Source: Phoronis ovalis (taxonomy: Eukaryota > Phoronida > Phoronidae). From it: 10,498 nucleotides of DNA. The notes below the pieces were generated by a model, which was given only the letters and a program-made list of their open reading frames with translations, made no database searches and was not told where the DNA came from. Below are positions 8,443 to 10,498 of the stretch, in pieces. The translations under genes were made by a program, and so were the position numbers. Where the stretch lies: NCBI GenBank assembly GCA_028565635.1, contig JAOXYB010062979.1, positions 1-10,498 on the forward strand, given 5' to 3'. Position 1 is the first letter of the stretch, and every line of letters starts with the position of its first letter.

Positions 8443-9092
8443 AGTGTTACATTTTTTAATGAATTTCTAGTAGAAATGAATGATACAAAATAAAACACCG
8501 TACTTCTGTTACTCATAAATAGAAAAGACAAACCTTCTGCACATCATAATGTAGACCTCTTGCAGCAAATCTCGGATTAAACTTCATGTTCTCAATTTCT
8601 CTGGGATACTGATAATACATACAATAATAAATACATTTTAGCATTAGATAGTACACTTCTTTAAGCCATGAAACAGCAAGCCAGGCACACAAACCAAGCA
8701 AGATTTTTAAAATACAACAACGTAAATTAGTTGTTTGTCTTTAAAATCTTATTGATGAACTAGAGAGTGATTAAATTTTTGTCCCACCATCAATAATAAA
8801 AATCCTTAATTAAACAACCTGGGATATATCAGTCACAGCTTTTTAAGAGACAAATAGGTTTTCATTATCAGTTGTTATTAAGTTTTATTTTTGTACCAAC
8901 TTCAAATAATACCTACTTTGTACCTATGGATTAAACTTTCTCTGCCTAAATCATATAATAAATAATGTAGGTTATCTTTATAGGATGCTAATGTATAATC
9001 ATAGTCAAATCCATACACTTCTATTTCAGATAGGTCTAACTCATTATTGGCAAATATACCACTTGAAGCAACGTTCCACTCTATTGGTTTAT
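1038..9092 (-). CDS. NT5DC2/NT5DC3-like: NT5DC2/NT5DC3-like 5'-nucleotidase domain protein, ten internal exons (partial at both ends)
   Basis: Spliced minus-strand gene of the HAD-superfamily IG cytosolic 5'-nucleotidase family, related to NT5C2. The ten exons give 341 complete codons with no stop. HAD motifs seen in order: motif I FDYDYT (8992-9009), with nucleophile Asp and DxDxT; motif II FLITNS (6064-6081); motif III Lys in AKKPHFF (4257-4259); motif IV GDHVYSD (3640-3660). Family signatures [21 protein letters not shown] and [13 protein letters not shown] fix the assignment. A Mg-dependent phosphohydrolase activity is expected from the fold; the substrate of NT5DC2/3 proteins is not firmly known. 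The segment YEGSHVPL and the neighbouring YFEMNNIAY recall NT5DC3 a little more than NT5DC2, judged from memory. Family members run about 500-550 residues, so roughly the N-terminal 60-100 and the C-terminal 150-200 residues lie outside the window. The gene looks functional: every splice site is GT-AG and no exon is broken. Confidence is high for the family and low for the choice between paralogues. Confidence 0.96.
1211..2560. repeat. Degenerate repeat array in the intron between exons i and j
   Basis: Several diverged copies of the same modules recur here. Module 1 (GGGAACAAA.ATGGC.GCCAGT-like) starts near 1211, 1526, 1763, 1996, 2345 and 2473. Module 2 (TTTACCTTCTGA, then GATCTCTCTACATAT) is near 1264, 1609, 1807 and 2412. 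Module 3 (GGTCATTCTAAAATATCACCTAG, ending near CAATCTATGG) is near 1384, 1929 and 2240. The modules keep a similar order, but spacing varies from about 130 to 350 bases, so it is a decayed array or several insertions of one element. A further copy of the AGGTCA...TGACCT...CTGTACCAAATA part opens the window at 1-81. No protein motif is seen. Identity between copies is low, which implies great age. Confidence 0.7.
2561..3235. other. Intron sequence without recognised features
   Basis: AT-rich intron DNA between the repeat array and the LINE scrap. I see no exon, RNA gene or clear repeat. The short open frames are broken and show no motif. Confidence 0.6.
3236..3395 (-). mobile_element. C-terminal scrap of a LINE reverse transcriptase (L2/CR1/Rex1-like)
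   Basis: On the minus strand, 3367 down to 3236 reads [14 protein letters not shown], a TGA (3323-3325), then [14 protein letters not shown] and [14 protein letters not shown] before a stop. This matches the common LINE C-terminal pattern L....PR.R.K..GDR.FSVAAPKLWNSLP......F...L. The internal TGA and missing neighbours show a dead fragment. Upstream similarity fades by about 3395. It lies in the same orientation as the host gene. The clade is tentative. Confidence 0.7.
3368..3633. other. Intron remainder next to exon i
   Basis: AT-rich DNA between the LINE scrap and the exon i donor. Apart from possible further LINE decay up to about 3395, I see nothing in it. Confidence 0.55.
3634..3720 (-). 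CDS. NT5DC2/NT5DC3-like: NT5DC2/3-like exon i (HAD motif IV)
   Basis: 87 bases, 29 codons, phase 0. The acceptor is ATATTTAG and the donor GCG|GTAAGT. It encodes [20 protein letters not shown] followed by [16 protein letters not shown] (3640-3660) is HAD motif IV, whose acidic residues coordinate magnesium. The exon ends just after it. Confidence 0.97.
3866..3950 (-). CDS. NT5DC2/NT5DC3-like: NT5DC2/3-like exon h
   Basis: 85 bases: one base completing Arg, then 28 codons, ending in phase 0. The acceptor is TTTTCCAG and the donor GAA|GTATGT. It encodes [20 protein letters not shown], then LEKGKVYRE. This matches the family's (R)PFR....G.L.W..I..LEKG.IY..G block between motifs III and IV. Confidence 0.94.
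4231..4332 (-). CDS. NT5DC2/NT5DC3-like: NT5DC2/3-like exon g (HAD motif III)
   Basis: 102 bases: one base, 33 codons, two bases. The acceptor is CTTTCAG and the donor AAG|GTCATA, a weaker donor than the others. It encodes [20 protein letters not shown], then [13 protein letters not shown]. This is the family's VDKGM....G..W..LFDVVI..A.KP.FF block. The Lys at 4257-4259 is the probable motif III lysine. Confidence 0.95.
4333..4508. other. Intron 5' of the LINE fossil
   Basis: Short AT-rich intron stretch just upstream (in gene sense) of exon g. No feature is seen beyond the acceptor region of exon g. Confidence 0.5.
4509..5385 (+). mobile_element. Broken non-LTR retrotransposon reverse transcriptase, internally deleted
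   Basis: Two blocks of one LINE reverse transcriptase type, antisense to the host gene. Block 1 (4509-4741) has [10 protein letters not shown] (motif A, catalytic Asp kept). After a frame change at about 4550 come [26 protein letters not shown] and YVRQGSV (motif B), with a stop at 4739-4741. Block 2 (about 4987-5385) has [12 protein letters not shown], then [29 protein letters not shown], a stop, [29 protein letters not shown] and QNRMT. This is the familiar tail LRKIL.IFWP.KI...L...TGQ....RRRRW.WIGH.LR....I...AL.W.P.GKRKRGRPK.TWRR. The FADD block (motif C) that should lie between them is absent, and several frameshifts and stops interrupt the rest. It resembles RTE-like or related invertebrate LINEs. 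It is a fossil with no coding capacity. Confidence 0.82.
4895..4955 (+). repeat. Two long G-runs (G10 and G11)
   Basis: Runs of ten G at 4895-4904 and eleven G at 4945-4955, with GGGG at 4921-4924 between them. They sit in the gap between the two LINE blocks. On the plus strand, which is the template strand of the host gene, they could form a G-quadruplex. Run lengths may vary between individuals or contain sequencing errors. Confidence 0.85.
5386..6049. other. Intron sequence after the LINE fossil
   Basis: Intron DNA up to the exon f donor. A 90-codon open frame at 5767-6039 (plus strand) has no recognisable motif and runs against the gene. Two short AAAC-rich tracts, at about 5720-5734 and 5887-5907, could be tails of small retroelements, but I cannot identify an element body. 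Confidence 0.5.
6050..6158 (-). CDS. NT5DC2/NT5DC3-like: NT5DC2/3-like exon f (HAD motif II)
   Basis: 109 bases. Two bases complete an Asp codon, 35 codons follow, and two bases (GT) start a Val codon. The acceptor is TTTTTCAAG and the donor GT|GTAAGT. Positions 6064-6081 encode FLITNS, HAD motif II, which binds the phosphate. It is set in the typical context [14 protein letters not shown]. Confidence 0.95.
6297..6414 (-). CDS. NT5DC2/NT5DC3-like: NT5DC2/3-like exon e
   Basis: 118 bases: 39 codons plus one base of a split codon. The acceptor is TTTTTCAG and the donor CTAG|GTATAC. It begins [20 protein letters not shown] and matches the family's YF...N..Y.P..LYKDV..AI.DVH segment. Its end ([12 protein letters not shown]) departs from the (K)G.MY..IE.D.EKY seen in the vertebrate proteins as I recall them. 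Confidence 0.94.
6415..6704. other. Intron between exons d and e
   Basis: 290 bases of AT-rich intron with canonical ends. Nothing else is seen. Confidence 0.8.
6705..6776 (-). CDS. NT5DC2/NT5DC3-like: NT5DC2/3-like exon d
   Basis: 72 bases, 24 codons, phase 0 at both ends. The acceptor is TTTTTAAG and the donor GAG|GTAAGT. It encodes [20 protein letters not shown] plus NVTE, matching the family's QFMDIFSLPEM.LLS.V region in the cap domain. Confidence 0.93.
6777..7680. other. Intron sequence between exons c and d, left part
   Basis: No exon or recognised repeat. A 115-codon minus-strand open frame at 7143-7490 lacks any family motif and splice-compatible context, so it is treated as chance. 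An inverted repeat TTTCTAG / CTAGAAA (7600-7606 and 7612-7618, five-base loop) precedes the more GC- and CpG-rich stretch that begins near 7620. Confidence 0.5.
7681..7776 (+). repeat. Imperfect 37-base direct repeat
   Basis: Segments 7681-7717 and 7740-7776 match at 30 of 37 positions (common core AACGCT.GGATTG.AATTA.TGTCT). A partial third copy begins near 7773 (GTCTCGGTCAAACACTATAG). The surrounding 7620-7930 block is richer in CpG than the rest of the intron, so it may be a fragment of a younger insertion. I do not recognise the element. Confidence 0.65.
7930..7965. repeat. Strong hairpin / inverted repeat
   Basis: TAATGGAGT (7930-7938) pairs with ACTCCATTA (7957-7965). Inside it, GGGG (7945-7948) pairs with CCCC (7953-7956) around an AAAA loop, leaving one 6-base bulge. 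This is a 13-pair stem in intron DNA and is not a bacterial terminator in this eukaryotic setting. It may be the edge or core of a small non-autonomous element. Confidence 0.75.
8059..8205 (-). CDS. NT5DC2/NT5DC3-like: NT5DC2/3-like exon c
   Basis: 147 bases, 49 codons, phase 0 at both ends. The acceptor is CTTCTTCAG and the donor AAG|GTACTG. It encodes [20 protein letters not shown] followed by a segment with [17 protein letters not shown]. The MKID..H.(I/V)QLG..YRGL motif is diagnostic of the family. An open frame continues far upstream through the CA repeat, but that extension is intron. Confidence 0.96.
8245..8262 (+). repeat. Short TG-rich tract, complementary to the CA microsatellite
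   Basis: TATGTGTGTGTGTATGTG lies about 130 bases from the (CA)25 run in the same intron and about 40 bases upstream of the exon c acceptor in the transcript. In pre-mRNA it is CA-rich and could pair with the (GU)25 tract. Confidence 0.8.
8375..8440 (+). repeat. (CA)25 microsatellite with a GCAC-rich lead
   Basis: Twenty-five uninterrupted AC dinucleotides at 8391-8440, preceded by GCACGCACGCACGCGC at 8375-8390. It lies in the 328-base intron between exons b and c. In the host pre-mRNA it is read as a (GU)25 tract. The alternating purine-pyrimidine run is a Z-DNA candidate and should be polymorphic in length. Confidence 0.97.
8534..8608 (-). CDS. NT5DC2/NT5DC3-like: NT5DC2/3-like exon b
   Basis: 75 bases, 25 codons, phase 0 at both ends. 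The acceptor is ATTATCAG and the donor AAG|GTTTGT. The product starts [12 protein letters not shown] and ends RGLHYDVQK. The RGLHYD-[IV]-QK block is a hallmark of the NT5C2/NT5DC family and leads straight into LMKIDAF of the next exon. Confidence 0.95.
8609..8916. other. Intron between exons a and b
   Basis: 308 bases of AT-rich intron with canonical GT and AG ends. No repeat or exon is seen in it. Confidence 0.8.
8917..9092 (-). CDS. NT5DC2/NT5DC3-like: NT5DC2/3-like exon a (HAD motif I)
   Basis: 176 bases: two bases finishing a split Asp codon, then 58 codons. The acceptor is TTTTACAG and the donor AAA|GTAGGT. A nearer GT (after CATAG) would break the phase to the next exon, and the chosen donor gives the expected Lys before YPREI. 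The exon encodes [20 protein letters not shown], then YTLASY. It therefore carries the catalytic DxDxT of HAD motif I, with the nucleophile Asp codon at 9004-9006. The preceding exon, which should end in G, was not found up to 10498 and must lie beyond the window. Confidence 0.95.
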
Positions 9093-9824
9093 CTGTAAAA
9101 TATCAGTTTTAAGATTATTAATTACTGACAGTTATCACTATATAGGCAATAAGCAGTTGATTTAGAAGGAATTCACAGTATAGTACTGTATACCAATTTT
9201 TAGATGCATTACCTCTAGTCCTGGCTACATGGCCCTACTATCACTTGCCAGCGGCGAAGCCATAGGGCCATGGCCTAGATAGTGTTAAAACCAGTAGAAG
9301 TTAGCCTCTTACAAAAACACTTGTGTGTCAACAAATTAAAACCAAAATTGTTGTCTTGTTTGTCTCTGATACTCCTGGGGGCTGTAGGGGTTCTCGCTAG
9401 CATTGTGTTAAGCCCGAGCAGTAACCTTTTTCCTATTTGCCTCTTTTTTTTAAGTGTGCCTCTTAAAAGCAAACAGATCTTAAGTGGGAGCAAAGAGCAT
9501 TTGCAATTTTTAAATGGGAGCATTGCACCTTGTGGGGAACCCCTACACCTCTCACTCCTTGGTTAATTTTCCAAAAAAACAGGTAGCACATGGATAAGAT
9601 GTTCTGTTCTCAGGTAGTTTTCGCCTAGTACCTAACCAGTGTGGACTCAATCAGCACAGCACGGACCTGTTTCCTATCATTCAAAACTTTTTTCTGGGTT
9701 ATGCACAGAAGTTCCTGCTACTCAAACTGTCATTTCTGCAAGTTGCATGAAACTTGAACAGGTTCCTGGAGGCTTGAACAATTTCTAAGTATTCGGCAAT
9801 AGTACATATGGGTATTCAAACAAC
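9093..9824. other. Upstream intron, left part
   Basis: Intron 5' of exon a, with no upstream exon found. At 9228-9272, CATGGCCCTA and TAGGGCCATG form a 10-pair inverted repeat with a 25-base loop. The block 9270-9566 is open in one frame on each strand (94 codons plus, 82 minus), and its GC content is higher than its surroundings. It contains an 11-base inverted repeat TGTAGGGGTTC (9383-9393 and 9537-9547). It looks repeat-derived, but I cannot name the element. From 9567 to 9824 I see nothing certain. Confidence 0.5.
9228..9272. repeat. Inverted repeat, 10-base arms
   Basis: CATGGCCCTA (9228-9237) is the exact reverse complement of TAGGGCCATG (9263-9272). The loop is 25 bases and GC-rich. 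It may mark the end of the unidentified repeat-like block 9270-9566. Confidence 0.8.
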
Positions 9825-10045
9825 TGGATAAAGGATTTTTTAAATGGAAGAACACAAAGACTCTTAGGTCGATGGTGACTATTCTAAAGAAAGTAACGAC
9901 GTAGGCAAAATGTTGGACCATCTACAGTGAAGCAGTTCACTAAGAAGATGTGACAGCAAGCTGATGATGCTCTACAAAATCATCAATGGACTAGTAGCCA
10001 TTAATCCTGCAACAATACTGATGCAGACAACAAGATCAATAACAA
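9825..10045 (+). pseudogene. LINE A: C-terminal reverse transcriptase remnant, cut by a later LINE
   Basis: From 9871 one frame reads DGDYSKESNDVGKMLDHLQ, a TGA (9928-9930) where the family has Trp (TGG), then SSLRRCDSKLMMLYKIINGL and VAINPA. This matches the C-terminal region of many invertebrate LINE reverse transcriptases: (R)AARFV..DYS..SSVT.ML..L.W.SLE.RR...RL.MMYKI.NGLVAI. An upstream stretch 9825-9875 reads WIKDFLNGRTQRLLGRW in the neighbouring frame. It may be the adjoining part (VQRRAARW-like) after a frameshift, with less certainty. The expected residues after TTRS are missing, because a different LINE sequence takes over in frame. Confidence 0.75.
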
Positions 10046-10498
10046 CATTTTTATCTGCACTTTGTTTTCGCCTGCACACACAAGACATCTATAGACAAAA
10101 CTGGCAAAGTAGACTGGAAGTATCCAGCAAGGCAACACTATATTCCAAATTTAAGAATCTTTTCCAATATGAAAGTTACCTTGACAAAATTAAAATACCA
10201 AGACATAGATATGCCCTATATATCAAGTTCAGACTTGGATCGGACCATTTATTAGAGATTGAAACAGGTAGATGGGGTCATAATAGAAAGGATATTCATC
10301 TTCGCCTTTGCTTGCTCTGTAAAGCTGGGATTGGAGATGAGAAGCACTTTTTATTAGATTGTGAAAGTTTAAAAGATCATTCCCTTTATACCACCCTATG
10401 AAGCTATACATGCCTTTACATAGCTCCTCAATGCTCCCTGTCTTTCTAATGTAGCCGCTTTTGTCTATAACGCGTTTAAATACAGAGAAGATCTCATT
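10046..10498 (+). pseudogene. LINE B: 5'-truncated C-terminal reverse transcriptase with CCHC motif, running off the window
   Basis: The frame continues as QDIYRQNWQSRLEVSSKATL, then YSKFKNLFQYESYLDKI, RHRYALYIKFRLGSDHL and IETGRW. It ends in a Cys-x2-Cys-x8-His-x4-Cys knuckle (residues C116, C119, H128, C133 counted from the ATG at 9964). This is the typical C-terminus of another invertebrate LINE family (W...L..SSK...Y..FK..F..E.YL......R.AL.KFRLS.H.L.IE.GRW......R.C..C....IGDE.H.L..C). A stop at 10399-10401 follows a frameshift: the next frame reads PYEAIHAFT, a TAG, then NAPCLSNVAAFVYNAFKYRE to the edge. It is antisense to the host gene and not functional in this copy. Confidence 0.8.

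Noticed and set aside
9825-9875. WIKDFLNGRTQ as the fingers motif of a reverse transcriptase with a large deletion after it
   Set aside because: It resembles W..DFL..RTQ.V of the catalytic domain, but it aligns equally well as a frameshifted VQRRAARW segment that needs no deletion. The simpler reading was kept, and the ambiguity is noted in the feature.

Overview
This window is eukaryotic genomic DNA, and specifically animal DNA. It is AT-rich and has no prokaryotic gene layout. Conserved coding blocks of 54-176 bases are cut by GT...AG introns of 138 bases to 2.5 kb. The introns hold decayed non-LTR retrotransposons, a (CA)25 microsatellite and degenerate repeats. The LINE types and the repeat family beginning GGGAACAAA.ATGGC look like those of marine invertebrates. 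A mollusc or other lophotrochozoan, or a cnidarian, is my low-confidence guess.

One host gene crosses almost the whole window on the minus strand: a 5'-nucleotidase domain-containing protein of the NT5DC2/NT5DC3 type, in the HAD superfamily. I can place ten consecutive internal exons, in gene order: 8917-9092, 8534-8608, 8059-8205, 6705-6776, 6297-6414, 6050-6158, 4231-4332, 3866-3950, 3634-3720 and 1038-1091. All junctions are GT-AG and all phases join. Together they give 1025 bases, or 341 complete codons, with no stop. All four HAD catalytic motifs are present. The first exon(s), with the start codon, lie beyond the right edge. The C-terminal exons lie beyond the left edge.

Layout from left to right. 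1-1037: intron with a 28-base repeated segment, a perfect 20-base palindrome and an unexplained 139-codon ORF. 1038-1091: exon. 1092-3633: large intron with a degenerate repeat array (about 1211-2560) and a LINE C-terminal scrap on the minus strand (about 3236-3395). 3634-4332: three exons with short introns. 4333-6049: intron with a broken LINE reverse transcriptase on the plus strand (about 4509-5385), which lacks its FADD block and carries two long G-runs in the gap. 6050-6776: three exons. 6777-8058: intron with a degenerate 37-base repeat and a strong hairpin. 8059-9092: three exons, with a (CA)25 microsatellite between the first two. 9093-10498: upstream intron with an unidentified repeat-like block and a chimera of two LINE 3' ends on the plus strand, one running off the window.

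Nothing here forms an operon or a defence system. The only evolutionarily constrained content is the NT5DC gene. Everything else I can identify is intronic repeat material, and the larger LINE pieces lie antisense to the host gene.
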